Position numbers and translations under genes: made by a program
The notes under the pieces: generated by a model
Seen by the model: the letters and a program-made list of their open reading frames with translations, nothing else
What the model was told of the DNA's origin: nothing
Database searches by the model: none
Assembly (NCBI GenBank): GCA_049975425.1
Contig: JBNGDI010000015.1
Span: 7,286 to 71,285, forward strand
DNA length: 64,000 nt
Direction of reading: 5' to 3'
Origin: HyVt-105 sp049975425
GTDB lineage: Bacteria; Bacteroidota; Bacteroidia; Bacteroidales; VadinHA17
Shown here: positions 34,866 to 44,687 of the stretch, in pieces
How the letters are laid out: the number at the start of each line of letters is the position of its first letter
Position numbering within the stretch: the stretch's first letter is position 1

Positions 34866-35867
34866 ATGAAGAAAATAGCTGCAATGATTTTGATCATGTT
34901 TGTTATGGCTGCCGCCTGCAAACGGAACCGGTTGAAAGTTGACATATCAGGGATTGATCTGGAGTTGAAAATCGACCGGTTTGAACGGGTCCTGTTTTCC
35001 ATACCCCCCGACAGCCTGGAGGAGGAGCTGCCCGGCCTGTCGACGCGGTACGGAAGGTTTTTGGACCGTTTCAGTACAGTGATCAATATCGGACTGCCCG
35101 GAGATCCTGGTTATCCGGAGTATCTGCGATTATTCGTAACCGATTCCTTGGTGCGTGAAGTATACTGCGCGGTGGAAAACACGTTCCCTGATCTTTCATG
35201 GCATGAAGAGGTCCTGGGGAATGCATTCAGACATTATCTTTATTATTTTCCCGACCGCGAGGTCCCTGAGGTATTCAGTTATATTTCGGGCTTTAATCAT
35301 TCACTGATTATCGACCGGGGTATTCTGGGTATCGGTCTGGACAAGTATCTGGGAAGGGATACCGAATATTACTCCATGCTGGGCCTGCCCCGGTACATGC
35401 GTGACAGGATGGAACCGCAGCATATTCCGTTCGACTGCATGTATTACTGGGCATCCACCGAGTTTCCTTTTCGTGATTCCATAAACAATGTGTTATGCAA
35501 CATGGTATACCAGGGTCAGTTGCTCTATTTCACCGAAGCCATGTTTCCCACGGAGCCTGATTCGCTGATTATCGGATATTCTCCGGCGCAGGTGGAATGG
35601 GTGAAGGAAAATGAGGGGGCCATGTACACCTATCTGGTGGAAAACCGGTTGTTGTTTGACCAGAGCTCCCTGACCATTTCCAAGCTGGTGAATGATGCTC
35701 CGTTCACTCAGTATTTTTCAACCGAATCACCCGGGCGCACCGGTGCCTGGCTGGGCTGGCAGATTGTCAGGTCGTATATGAAAAACCATTCAGGGATCAG
35801 CCTCTCTGAGCTGATGGCCGACACCGATTACCAGCAGATTTTTTCCCGGTCGGGTTATCATCCCTGA
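34866..35867 (+). CDS. gldB: GldB-type lipoprotein (gliding/T9SS-associated)
   Basis: A 333-residue lipoprotein: MKKIAAMILIMFVMAAACKR has the lipobox with Cys at residue 18. The mature part matches GldB in order and spacing (RFERVLFSI, YLRLFVTDS, HYLYYFPDREVPEVFSYISG, GLDKYLG, PRYM, the C-terminal GAWLGWQIVRSYM). GldB is needed for gliding in Flavobacterium; homologues also occur in non-gliders and its biochemical role is unclear. No gldC follows. The ATG at 34866 has AGGA just upstream. Confidence 0.88.
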   Translation: MKKIAAMILIMFVMAAACKRNRLKVDISGIDLELKIDRFERVLFSIPPDSLEEELPGLSTRYGRFLDRFSTVINIGLPGDPGYPEYLRLFVTDSLVREVYCAVENTFPDLSWHEEVLGNAFRHYLYYFPDREVPEVFSYISGFNHSLIIDRGILGIGLDKYLGRDTEYYSMLGLPRYMRDRMEPQHIPFDCMYYWASTEFPFRDSINNVLCNMVYQGQLLYFTEAMFPTEPDSLIIGYSPAQVEWVKENEGAMYTYLVENRLLFDQSSLTISKLVNDAPFTQYFSTESPGRTGAWLGWQIVRSYMKNHSGISLSELMADTDYQQIFSRSGYHP

Positions 35868-35884
35868 TGGTTCACCTGAGGGAA

Positions 35885-35918
35885 TAAAAAAAGCTGCTCC
35901 GGAGAGCAGCTTCTTTTA
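35885..35918. terminator. Bidirectional intrinsic terminator between gldB and ferredoxin
   Basis: A 9-bp perfect stem (AAGCTGCTC / GAGCAGCTT) with a CGGA loop, A-rich on the left and T-rich on the right, so it can end both the rightward gldB and the leftward ferredoxin transcript. Confidence 0.85.
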
Positions 35919-35933
35919 TGGAGTTTTACCGCA

Positions 35934-36104
35934 TCAATCAGCTGGATGAATGGCCTCCACCGGGCAAACATCTGCGCAGGCTCCACAATCCGTGCATAAA
36001 TCGGGATCGATCTTATAGATGTCACCTTCCGAGATGGCCTCTACCGGACATTCATCGATACACGAGCCACATGCGGTACATTCGTCTGTGATTACGTATG
36101 CCAT
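35934..36104 (-). CDS. 2[4Fe-4S] ferredoxin
   Basis: A 56-residue ferredoxin, MAYVITDECTACGSCIDECP through DPDLCTDCGACADVCPVEAI, with two complete CxxCxxCxxxCP clusters at residues 9-20 and 37-48. It is a small cytosolic electron carrier, likely for pyruvate:ferredoxin oxidoreductase or hydrogenase-type enzymes, which suits an anaerobic or facultative lifestyle. It has its own promoter and terminator. Confidence 0.96.
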   Translation of the reverse strand: MAYVITDECTACGSCIDECPVEAISEGDIYKIDPDLCTDCGACADVCPVEAIHPAD

Positions 36105-36156
36105 GATATTGGTGTTTTAAATAGAGTTAAAAACAAGATAAATAATTTTGTCAGTG

Positions 36157-36183
36157 CAAATTTATATTCATTTTTCTTCACAA
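36157..36183 (-). promoter_or_regulatory. Ferredoxin promoter (TTTG-N16-TAAATTTG)
   Basis: Leftward TTTG, a 16-nt spacer and -7 box TAAATTTG (36157-36164), 52 nt before the ATG at 36104. Confidence 0.5.
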
Positions 36184-36245
36184 AAAAAAATATCGTGGAA
36201 TTTGGGATATTTTGGATGCAATATAAATAATACCAAAGCGGTTTT

Positions 36246-37463
36246 TTACCGACTCGTGGCATCGTGAAGGAAGCTATAAGCCAGCCAGGCCATGGTGCCG
36301 CTCCCTGTGGTCAGGGCTTCTTCCCGGGCTGTAAATTCAGGGGAATGCAATCCGCCTGCGGGAGGGTTTCCGTCGCCCGTTCCCAGGCGATAAAAAACCG
36401 CGGGAAATTGCCTGGCATAGTGGGCAAAATCCTCTGCAGTCATTCTGATATCCAGTTCTTCCACATTCTCATTGCCCAGATATGCGGCAGCGTATTTCAT
36501 GGCACGGCGGGTCATTTCCAGATGGTTTTCTAGTACCGGATACCCTTTCACGATCGTGGTTTCACAGGCCCCACCCATTTGTGAGGCCACAGATCGGGCG
36601 GTTTCCCTGATCAGCCGGTGGGCTTTTTCTCTCCAGCTTTCGTCAAGGGTGCGAAAGGTCCCGTCCAGTTTAACTTCATCGGGAACGACATTTGTAGCCC
36701 CGGCTCCGGTGATCTTCCCGAATGAAAGGACGGTGGGGGTATTTCCGGGGGTCTCCTGTCGGATTTTCTGATCCAGCAAGACCAGCAGGCGGGCAGCGAT
36801 CATCAGAGGGTTTACGGTTTCTTTCAGCATGGCGGCATGCCCCCCTTTTCCCCGCACCGTAAGATACAGTTCATCACTGGAAGCCATGTATTTGCCGGGC
36901 CGGAATCCTACGTGGCCGGTGGCCATTTCGGGAAGAACATGCTGAGCCATGATGAGCTCAGGCGCCGGTTCACTCAGGGCTCCTTCCTTGATCATGGAAA
37001 GTGCACCACCAGGCAGTTTTTCTTCACCGGGTTGAAATACAAACAGGACCCTGCCCTCCCATGAATCCCGTATATCCTTCAGGATGAGCAGAGTCCCCAT
37101 CAGTGAGGCCATGTGCATATCGTGTCCGCAGGCATGCATCCTGCCGGTATGCCTTGAGGCGAAGGGAAGTCCTGTTTTTTCTTTCACAGGCAGGGCATCC
37201 ATATCGGCCCTCAGTGCGATTACCCTGCCTTTTTCCCGTTTCCCGGCCAGGGTGGCAACCAGGCCGTATCCCGCAAAACCTTTGCGGAAGGGAATGTGAT
37301 GGCTTTCCAGGAAATGGGCAATGTATTCCGCCGTACCCTTTTCTTCGAAAGAAAGTTCCGGAAACTGATGGAAATAGCGCCGGTGGAAAAGGATCTCTTC
37401 CCGGTACTTCATGGCCAGGTTTCTGATAGTGTCTGCAGGGGATGAGAGGTTTGACAATTTCAT
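36246..37463 (-). CDS. M20D-family amidohydrolase
   Basis: A 405-residue zinc amidohydrolase of the hippurate hydrolase/N-acyl-amino-acid deacylase group. Metal and catalytic motifs: ALRADMDALPV, MHACGHDMHMA, FQPGEEKLPGG, MAQHVLPE and the C-terminal TAEDFAHY. The dimerisation domain (about residues 185-295) carries GKGGHAAMLKETVNPL. No signal peptide, so cytosolic; substrate unknown. It starts 5 bp after the giant propeller-barrel gene, so the two share a leftward transcript. Confidence 0.9.
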   Translation of the reverse strand: MKLSNLSSPADTIRNLAMKYREEILFHRRYFHQFPELSFEEKGTAEYIAHFLESHHIPFRKGFAGYGLVATLAGKREKGRVIALRADMDALPVKEKTGLPFASRHTGRMHACGHDMHMASLMGTLLILKDIRDSWEGRVLFVFQPGEEKLPGGALSMIKEGALSEPAPELIMAQHVLPEMATGHVGFRPGKYMASSDELYLTVRGKGGHAAMLKETVNPLMIAARLLVLLDQKIRQETPGNTPTVLSFGKITGAGATNVVPDEVKLDGTFRTLDESWREKAHRLIRETARSVASQMGGACETTIVKGYPVLENHLEMTRRAMKYAAAYLGNENVEELDIRMTAEDFAHYARQFPAVFYRLGTGDGNPPAGGLHSPEFTAREEALTTGSGTMAWLAYSFLHDATSR

Positions 37464-37468
37464 TTTCT

Positions 37469-40400
37469 TCAGAAATCCAGACTGAACGACAGATAAAATA
37501 CCGGTTTCAGGAGTGTGTAATTTTCAATGCCCCAGGCATAGTCTGCCCGGACGTAATAGCCGAATAACTGGGCTCGCAACCCGGCACCGAAACCCGCCAC
37601 AACGGGTTCGCGCTGGCTGTCGATAATCACCGTGATGGGTCCGTTCTCAATGATTTCTTTGTCGTATTCATTATCACCCGAGTAGGGCGATGGTCCGGTC
37701 CAGGCCGTTCCGATGTCGCCGAAAGCCACAATCTGGAAACTGTTCAGAAATCCCGACCCCAGGGGATGGTTGGCCAGGTAGCGGAATACCGGCCAACGTA
37801 TTTCACTGTTTATCAGAGCAAAAGAATTACCATTCCGGATATTCTGTGCAAACCCGCGCATATTGGTGGCCAGGGCCTGGAACACATAATTCTGTGTGGT
37901 GCTTACCGGGATACTCTGGTCGAACTGGTCCATTCGGTTCGGGAAAAGATGGATCCAGTTATCCACTCCGCCCATATAATATACCAGCCGGTTGGATCCG
38001 AACGATGTGCTGGCGGCAAAACGGTTAGCCCAGATCAGTTCCCTGTGTACCGGAAGATAGTGCCTGAAGTCGGCTCCCAGCACAAACAGGTCTGACCGGG
38101 CCCGGTTCAGCTGATAATAAAACTCACCGAAAATCTTGAAACGGGTGCCGAACAGCAGGTTGACAGCTCTGTGCCGGGTATTGTCGTAAGTGAGGTCTGC
38201 TTTCAGAATATTCCACAGGCGGGTAATATCTTCTTCGTAAAGAGTGCGTGTATCGGTTGAGAGGTACACATGGCTGTCGTTTCTTACTCCGAGAGTTCCC
38301 TTCAGGGCGAGTACCTGGTTAAAGGGATATTTCATGGAGTAATACACTTCATTTGTATAGGTTTTGATAAGACCGATATCGGCAGAACTCATATAGGTTT
38401 GCCGGTGATAGATAAGCTGCTTGTCGAATTTTCCTTTCAGGTTTTCCAGGCTGATGAGGTATTCGTTGGAGTTAAAATCTCCTGAGAACCGGAATCCTCC
38501 CGTGAGCCGGTAATCTTCGAACAGGTCATGCGTGCCGATCTTGAAAAGCATGTTCATTCCCGGATTGTAAAATGCAGGTGCCGACCCGGAGAATGTCTGG
38601 TACGAGGCCGAAAGGAAGCTGAAATCGATTTTATTGGCGAAATAATTGTTATAGAAGAACTTCTGATAAATTCTGATTCTGGGAAGTGTGAACGTCGATG
38701 TGTCAATCCGCAGCCCCGGCGGGGCGTTTTTGATATACCGGTTATAATAATTGGATTTTTCCTGTTCAAAGATGTAACTTCTGATATTGACAGGCTGGTT
38801 GATAAAGGGATTATCCGGCGACTGGGTTTTACGGAGTTCGCTCATATAGCGCCGGTGTTCCCCGATAATTTTCCGGCGCAGATCTTCCAGGCTGTCCTGT
38901 TCGGTAAGGTGTTCCCGGTATTCTTTCCACTGTCGGGTAAGCGGAGGGTTCTGTTCCAGTGGTTCGGGTTCGGCAACATCCCGGGTATATATCTGGTATT
39001 TCCCTCTGTTGAAAATAATCCCGGCCGTTTTCCCAGCTGAGGTATGCACGTCATGACCCAGGATGTTGCGGGTGTAGTCGGTAAGCGGCCGGCTGTTGGT
39101 AAGATACCTGTAATGTACTGTGGTGTCGATCCAGGCAATGGTGCTGTCAAATTCATTTATGTACTGGTTGATGATACCGGTCTGATTATCGAGTGTGAAG
39201 AATTCGTTTGTTTGTTCCCCCCGGGGGTGAAATTTTTCTTCGAAAACATTTCCTTCCAGCCGGGTCAGAATCGGTGAACGGTTATTGAAATTGTACATAA
39301 ACAGGTGGAACTGGTGATCCCTGCTCCGGTCAACCGGGCCTCTCAGGGTAAGGGTGTCGCTGGTGCGGTTACTTGAGAAAATGATCTGTTCTGAGCGGTT
39401 AATGAATCGGGGATGCAGGTCATCGGCCAGGTCGCGGGTGATCCTTTCATTGGTGCCCGAAGCCACAAAATGCAAGAACAGGTCGGTCAGTCCATCCTTC
39501 ACAGCCGATAACAGCAAAATGGATCCGTCGTTGGAGTAATCAATATCCAAAACCTTTTCGAAATACAGCAGATTCCTTTTTTCCGTTTTTCGGGATTCGG
39601 TTACGTAATAATTCAGGGTGAGTCCTCCTTCCTCTTCCATAATGAATGTAAGAATCTGGCCGGAAGGATGCCATGCCATAACAGGATAAGAATCGTCAAT
39701 GATCTGTTCCAGTTTCGGATGTTTTTTGAAAATCGTCCGGTGCTTCCCGGTCTGCATATCATATATCCAGATTCGTACCTGCCCCAGTTCGTTGGTGATG
39801 TATGCCATCTTGCGTCCGTCCGGATGGTATTTGACCTGGGTAATGATCCGTCTGTCCCTGGGTTTTTTGATCAGCGGTTCTCCCTGCGGCGGCTTTTCTT
39901 CCAGTTCACCCCTGTCATACCATTCGTTAAAATAGGTGTCCCACTCTCTGACCAGTTTCTTTATTTTTTTTCCGGTTACATATAAAAAACCCTTGTTTAC
40001 ATTTTGCTCAATACGTGTGAGATAAATAATATTCGGTATGGCTGTGCGCCCGAATTCCTCATGTATGAATTTCCAGAAAGAATGTCCCGCCAGTTCGGCA
40101 TCTTCATATTCCAGGCGATTGAGTTTTTTGTATCGTCCCGATAAAAATCCGTCCCTGATCATGTTTTCGGTGACAGGGTCCCATGTATGGGAAAGGTAGG
40201 ATACGAGTCCTGAGATATACCATTCGGGCAGATTGATCTGGGTTTTACTGGTGATCCGGTTTTTCATCACCCCACCGTAAAGCATTTCCTGTATGACCGT
40301 TTCGGCAATGGCGGCTGTTATCTGCCTTTCCAGTTCACGGTGATTGCCTTCATAGAAAAGGAATACTTTGTTTTCGACAATGCGGGTCACTCCGCCCAGG

Positions 40401-40753
40401 TTGAACTCTTCGTCCTCTCCGGTTAGCCCGACATTACTCTGCCTGAAATCAGACAGCTTGTTGTAAATGATGAATATCAGCCTTTTTTCAAGTGTGTAGT
40501 CGAAAAAGTCTTCAATTTCCACAATCTTTTCATCGGCAAAACGGGCGGTGTATTCTGCAATTTCCTGCCCGAATTCATTAAAATAGGTATCGAATTTCTC
40601 AAACCGGTAAAATGACCAGAAAAAATCATAGTATTGCACGCGGTTTTTTCCGAAATCCATCTGATGCCCGTAATAAAACTGACCCCGCAGGGGGATCGTA
40701 TTCAGGCAAATCATTACGAGAACACACAATGGTATTTTCAGGGGATTTCGCAT
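37469..40753 (-). CDS. Giant propeller/outer-membrane-barrel protein with degenerate peptidase-MA domain
   Basis: A 1094-residue exported protein in three parts. A signal peptide is followed by a domain (to ~residue 290) that aligns with the gluzincin domain of the protein at 44688, but the zinc motif is lost: HEMVH there is A150-E-T-V-I here, and the third-ligand glutamate is S181. Next come TolB-like propeller blades (VKYHPDGRKMAYITNELGQV, SYPVMAWHPSGQ, IIFSSNRTSDTL). The last ~380 residues are an Omp85-like barrel (FNQVLALKGTLGVRND) ending YLSFSLDF. It looks like a pseudo-protease scaffold at the cell surface. It precedes the amidohydrolase in one transcript. Confidence 0.82.
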   Translation of the reverse strand: MRNPLKIPLCVLVMICLNTIPLRGQFYYGHQMDFGKNRVQYYDFFWSFYRFEKFDTYFNEFGQEIAEYTARFADEKIVEIEDFFDYTLEKRLIFIIYNKLSDFRQSNVGLTGEDEEFNLGGVTRIVENKVFLFYEGNHRELERQITAAIAETVIQEMLYGGVMKNRITSKTQINLPEWYISGLVSYLSHTWDPVTENMIRDGFLSGRYKKLNRLEYEDAELAGHSFWKFIHEEFGRTAIPNIIYLTRIEQNVNKGFLYVTGKKIKKLVREWDTYFNEWYDRGELEEKPPQGEPLIKKPRDRRIITQVKYHPDGRKMAYITNELGQVRIWIYDMQTGKHRTIFKKHPKLEQIIDDSYPVMAWHPSGQILTFIMEEEGGLTLNYYVTESRKTEKRNLLYFEKVLDIDYSNDGSILLLSAVKDGLTDLFLHFVASGTNERITRDLADDLHPRFINRSEQIIFSSNRTSDTLTLRGPVDRSRDHQFHLFMYNFNNRSPILTRLEGNVFEEKFHPRGEQTNEFFTLDNQTGIINQYINEFDSTIAWIDTTVHYRYLTNSRPLTDYTRNILGHDVHTSAGKTAGIIFNRGKYQIYTRDVAEPEPLEQNPPLTRQWKEYREHLTEQDSLEDLRRKIIGEHRRYMSELRKTQSPDNPFINQPVNIRSYIFEQEKSNYYNRYIKNAPPGLRIDTSTFTLPRIRIYQKFFYNNYFANKIDFSFLSASYQTFSGSAPAFYNPGMNMLFKIGTHDLFEDYRLTGGFRFSGDFNSNEYLISLENLKGKFDKQLIYHRQTYMSSADIGLIKTYTNEVYYSMKYPFNQVLALKGTLGVRNDSHVYLSTDTRTLYEEDITRLWNILKADLTYDNTRHRAVNLLFGTRFKIFGEFYYQLNRARSDLFVLGADFRHYLPVHRELIWANRFAASTSFGSNRLVYYMGGVDNWIHLFPNRMDQFDQSIPVSTTQNYVFQALATNMRGFAQNIRNGNSFALINSEIRWPVFRYLANHPLGSGFLNSFQIVAFGDIGTAWTGPSPYSGDNEYDKEIIENGPITVIIDSQREPVVAGFGAGLRAQLFGYYVRADYAWGIENYTLLKPVFYLSFSLDF

Positions 40754-40769
40754 GGCACCGTTCTTGCTC

Positions 40770-40777
40770 CAAAATTA
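40770..40777 (-). promoter_or_regulatory. TAnnTTTG -7 box upstream of the 37469-40753 gene
   Basis: Reads TAATTTTG leftward, 16 nt before the ATG. A TTTG lies upstream but only 11 nt away. Confidence 0.4.
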
Positions 40778-40872
40778 AATATATTTCACAAACCGGGGCG
40801 AGAGTTATGGTTTTTTATTGGGTACAGAAAGGACAGAGATTCGAAAAATTCGTATTCTGCCGATAACTTTAT

Positions 40873-40880
40873 TATTTTTG
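40873..40880 (+). promoter_or_regulatory. TAnnTTTG -7 box upstream of the DUF1573 gene
   Basis: TATTTTTG, leaving a leader of about 50 nt before the ATG at 40934. Confidence 0.4.
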
Positions 40881-40933
40881 AAACGTTAAAAAACAAATAA
40901 AGAACTGATATTTACGGTTTAAATATTCAAAAA

Positions 40934-42031
40934 ATGAAAAAGATATTCGTCACCCTTCTGAGTTTGGTTTTGCTGGCCGGTTTTCAAATGGCCCATTCAC
41001 AGCAGCAGGGAGCAAGTATCACTTTTACCAAAAGAATACACGATTTTGGGAAGATCCAGGAGGCTGATGGTGCTGTGGATTATTCTTTCGAATTTACCAA
41101 TACAGGGAATACACCCCTGGTGATCACCCGGGTGGTGGCTTCATGCGGATGTACTACCCCCGAATGGACCAGGCAGCCGGTTCCTCCCGGACAGAAAGGT
41201 TTTGTTAAAGTGACATTTGACCCGAGAAACCGGCCAGGACAGTTTGCCAAAACTATTACCGTAATGACAAACGCCGTGCAGCCCAATGCTGTACTGAGAG
41301 TACAGGGTGAAGTGATTCCCAGGGAGAAAACGCTGGAAGATATTTATCCCTATAAAATGGGGAATGTGCGGTTGAAATCCAATCACATTCCCTTTGTGAA
41401 AATTCTTAACGGACAGAAAAAAACCGTGCTGGCCGAGGTGGTGAATGTATCAGAAGAGCCGGTGGAAATTTCCTTTACAGGGGTGCCCCCGCATCTTACT
41501 TTCGAGGGTCCCGGAACTATCAACCCCGGAGAAAAGGGGGTAATGGAAATTACATATGATGCAGCCAGAAAAAATGACTGGGGCTTTGTGATCGACCGGA
41601 TCAGGATGCTGCAGAACGGGGAAGGGGACTTCAGTTATACGTTGACCATTTCAGCCACGATTGAAGACGATTTTTCGAACATGACCCCCGAAGAGCTGGC
41701 CAATGCCCCTTCCATTCAGTTCAAAGAGACCACCTACGAATTCGGGAACATGGAGCAGAATTCCCGGGTGGAGCATGATTTTGAATTTACCAACTCGGGC
41801 AAATCCGATCTTATTATACGGAAGGTCAGTTCCAGCTGCGGTTGCACTGCTGTAAAACCGAAAGAAAATGTGATCAGACCGGGGCAGACCAGTTACATCA
41901 AAACCATTTTCAGCTCGGGAACCCGGGTGGGACGCCAGAACAAAACGGTGACCATCATAACCAATGATCCGAAAAACACCCAGGTTATTCTGAGGCTGAC
42001 CGGAAATGTGGTGCCTCCGGAGGGAAAATAA
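40934..42031 (+). CDS. Exported DUF1573 protein with two immunoglobulin-like domains
   Basis: A 365-residue protein with a signal peptide ending near HSQ (residue 23). Two copies of the DUF1573 domain, each with FEFTNTG/FEFTNSG and a central SCGCT motif: residues ~28-130 (VVASCGCTTPEW) and ~265-360 (VSSSCGCTAVKP). Between them is a related but divergent domain without the cysteines. The fold is an ASH/MSP-like beta sandwich; DUF1573 proteins are abundant in Bacteroidota but their role is unknown. Probably periplasmic or surface located. Confidence 0.88.
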   Translation: MKKIFVTLLSLVLLAGFQMAHSQQQGASITFTKRIHDFGKIQEADGAVDYSFEFTNTGNTPLVITRVVASCGCTTPEWTRQPVPPGQKGFVKVTFDPRNRPGQFAKTITVMTNAVQPNAVLRVQGEVIPREKTLEDIYPYKMGNVRLKSNHIPFVKILNGQKKTVLAEVVNVSEEPVEISFTGVPPHLTFEGPGTINPGEKGVMEITYDAARKNDWGFVIDRIRMLQNGEGDFSYTLTISATIEDDFSNMTPEELANAPSIQFKETTYEFGNMEQNSRVEHDFEFTNSGKSDLIIRKVSSSCGCTAVKPKENVIRPGQTSYIKTIFSSGTRVGRQNKTVTIITNDPKNTQVILRLTGNVVPPEGK

Positions 42032-42121
42032 ACAGCAGGGAAGGTTGATCCCTGCCATTCTCAAGCTGCAACCGGTGCAAATTTCCCCGGGAAAAAGAAG
42101 CAATGCATTTAACAGGGCAGA

Positions 42122-43240
42122 ATGGAAAAGGATCAGGGAAAGGAAAAAAGAAGGGAAAAGGGAAGTGCCCACAGGGTACAAACGGGTGTTGACCATCCTT
42201 CCGGAATCAATGATGAGGCCGTAAAAAAATACCGGAAGATCAGGAGAAAAACACGCAGTTCCGAAGAATATTTTGAAGGCATTTGTCAGGGGAATACCAT
42301 TATCCTCAGCCAGGCCATTACCCTGGTGGAAAGTTCCCTGCCGGCGCATCAGGAGTTAGCTGCGAGGCTGGTGGAATTATGCCTGCCTCATTCGGGCAAT
42401 TCCATCAGAATAGGCATTACCGGAATTCCCGGAGTGGGTAAAAGCACCTTTATCGAAACCCTTGGGCTTGGAATCCTGGAAATGGATCACCGGCTGGCAG
42501 TCCTGGCTATCGATCCCAGCAGCGAACGTTCGGGAGGAAGCATCCTGGGCGACAAAACCCGCATGGAGCAATTGTCGGTGCATCCCCGGTCGTTTATCCG
42601 GCCTTCTCCTTCGGCAGGCTCCCTGGGAGGGGTTGCCAGGAAAACCCGTGAAACAATCATTCTATGTGAGGCAGCAGGCTTCGATACCATTTTCATTGAA
42701 ACGGTGGGGGTGGGCCAGTCGGAAACCATGGTGCATTCCATGGTGGACTTTTTCCTTCTGCTCATGCTGGCCGGAGCCGGGGATGAACTGCAGGGTATCA
42801 AGAGAGGGATCATGGAAATGGCCGATATGGTTGCCATTACCAAGGCCGATGGAAACAACCGTGACAGGGCAGAAACAGCCCGCAGGGAATACGAAAATGC
42901 CCTCCATCTTTTTCCAGTTCCACCTTCAGGATGGTTACCCCGGGTAGTAACCTGTTCGGCATTCAAACCCGATACGGTAATGCAGATATGGGACCAGGTG
43001 AATGAATATGTTAGCCTGACCCGGAAAAACGGTTACTTCGATTTCCGGCGTACCGAACAGGCCAGGTACTGGATGCACGAATTTATCAGGGAACAGTTGA
43101 ACAACCGGTTCTTTCATCATCCGGCAATCAGGGAAAAGATGGAGGAACTGGAAAGGCAGGTGCGCTCAAAACTGATTACTTCGTTTCAGGCTGCACGTAT
43201 CCTTATGGAACTTTATGATCAGCTGGAAAAAAAGAAATAA
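42122..43240 (+). CDS. meaB: Methylmalonyl-CoA mutase-associated GTPase MeaB
   Basis: A 372-residue G3E-family GTPase that loads and protects adenosylcobalamin in methylmalonyl-CoA mutase. Motifs: P-loop GITGIPGVGKSTF near residue 100, VLAIDPSSERSGGSILGDKT, FIETVGVGQSE and the NKxD-like ITKADG. The first ~40 residues are basic and not conserved, so the true start could be internal. The mutase itself is not in the window; the acyl-CoA carboxyltransferase at 14631 would supply methylmalonyl-CoA. Confidence 0.93.
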   Translation: MEKDQGKEKRREKGSAHRVQTGVDHPSGINDEAVKKYRKIRRKTRSSEEYFEGICQGNTIILSQAITLVESSLPAHQELAARLVELCLPHSGNSIRIGITGIPGVGKSTFIETLGLGILEMDHRLAVLAIDPSSERSGGSILGDKTRMEQLSVHPRSFIRPSPSAGSLGGVARKTRETIILCEAAGFDTIFIETVGVGQSETMVHSMVDFFLLLMLAGAGDELQGIKRGIMEMADMVAITKADGNNRDRAETARREYENALHLFPVPPSGWLPRVVTCSAFKPDTVMQIWDQVNEYVSLTRKNGYFDFRRTEQARYWMHEFIREQLNNRFFHHPAIREKMEELERQVRSKLITSFQAARILMELYDQLEKKK

Positions 43241-43308
43241 AACCAACCCGGTTACAGAGAAAAAAAGAATTACTAAGTTTACAGACTAAAAATAAAAAAC
43301 ATACGAAA

Positions 43309-44409
43309 ATGATTAGAAGATTCGCCGTTCTGCTATTGATCATACTGGCAGCTTCCTGCTCTTCCCGGCCGGAAGGTTACGTTATTACAGGTGAGACCGT
43401 GGGTCTTGAACAGGGAATGGCCAGGCTCCGGGTATTCCAGGGTGAGGAGTATGTATATATCGATTCGGCTGCCATAGAAGACGGCAAATTTGTTATGGAA
43501 GGTTCTGTCGATTTTCCTTCCTATGCCTATCTGGATCTGGTCGGAATGCGCACGCCGGTGGGGTTTTTTATGGATAACGACAGCATTCAGATCGTTGTCA
43601 ATACCTCACATCCCGAATTGAGTATCGTGAAAGGTTCCGACCCCAATGACCAGCTAAAAAATCTTTTCGGAGAGATCGATGCCGAACTGGAAGACCTGAT
43701 GGAAAAATACCGCACCGCTTCCGAGGCTGGTGATTCCGATATGCTGGAGGAGCTGGCCTCACAGTATAACGACCTTTCCGTGAAAAGGCAGCAAACTATC
43801 AGCGATTATATCGATCATAACAAATCGTCGGTGATCACCCCTTATCTGGTAAGGTCGAACAATATTTATTCCATGGGATGGGAAGAACTCGATTCACTGG
43901 TGACTACCTTTGATCCCGCGCTGGAAGCTTCCCCGTATACCCGGTTTTTCCGGAAACGGATTGAAACACTGAAAAAGGTGGATATTGGACAACCTGCACC
44001 CGATTTTACTCAGCCCGATACTTCCGGGAATCCGCTTTCGCTTTCATCCATCATCGACCGGTCGGAGCTGTTACTGATCGATTTCTGGGCATCGTGGTGC
44101 GGACCCTGTCGGCAGGAAAACCCCAACATTGTGGCCGTATATAATGACTATCATGACAAAGGATTGGAAATTCTTGGTGTGAGCCTCGACCGCCCCGGGG
44201 ATGCCGAACGTTGGAAACAGGCTATACGCGACGATAAACTGAACTGGTACCACATGTCCGATCTTCAGTACTGGGACAATGCCGCTGCGCGGTTATACGG
44301 GGTAATGGCCATTCCGCACAGTGTGCTTCTCGATGGAGAAGGGATCATTATTGCCAAAGACCTCCGGGGTGAGGAACTGAGGAGAAAAGTGGCCGAAATA
44401 CTGGATTGA
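43309..44409 (+). CDS. TlpA-like thioredoxin-fold lipoprotein with DUF4369-type N-terminus
   Basis: A 366-residue lipoprotein (MIRRFAVLLLIILAASCSS, Cys at residue 17). Residues ~24-115 form a DUF4369-like beta domain (YVITGETVGLEQG), followed by a helical linker and a thioredoxin domain from ~225 with WASWCGPCRQE and the cis-proline MAIPHS. It would act as a thiol-disulfide reductase or oxidase facing the periplasm. This architecture is common in Bacteroidota. Partner unknown. Confidence 0.9.
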   Translation: MIRRFAVLLLIILAASCSSRPEGYVITGETVGLEQGMARLRVFQGEEYVYIDSAAIEDGKFVMEGSVDFPSYAYLDLVGMRTPVGFFMDNDSIQIVVNTSHPELSIVKGSDPNDQLKNLFGEIDAELEDLMEKYRTASEAGDSDMLEELASQYNDLSVKRQQTISDYIDHNKSSVITPYLVRSNNIYSMGWEELDSLVTTFDPALEASPYTRFFRKRIETLKKVDIGQPAPDFTQPDTSGNPLSLSSIIDRSELLLIDFWASWCGPCRQENPNIVAVYNDYHDKGLEILGVSLDRPGDAERWKQAIRDDKLNWYHMSDLQYWDNAAARLYGVMAIPHSVLLDGEGIIIAKDLRGEELRRKVAEILD

Positions 44410-44687
44410 ATCACCGGTTCGTTACCTCTTTATCCTGTCAGAGCGGATATCTGACCGGGTCTCCGGTCAGGCCTGCTGCCGTTTGAGTTGTTTACGGGGG
44501 GTATGACAGCACAGACTCCCTTTCCACTGCCTTTCCCGAATCGTTTGTTCATGCCTGTTCCGGAAGGGATTTGCATATTGTGCCAGAAATTAATACTTTA
44601 TATGAAAATGCCGTTTTGTTTGGCATGTATCTTGTTTGCAAATTTTTTACTGTTACCCGCTGAACGGGAAAAAACCGAATTGGTATT
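44410..44687 (+). other. Intergenic region with a hairpin
   Basis: 278 bp between the thioredoxin and protease-propeller genes. It contains a perfect 8-bp stem (CTGACCGG / CCGGTCAG, 44451-44470, loop GTCT) 41 bp after the stop, without a T-run, so at best a weak terminator. The short ORF at 44488-44691 in it lacks a signal or family similarity and is not called. Confidence 0.5.
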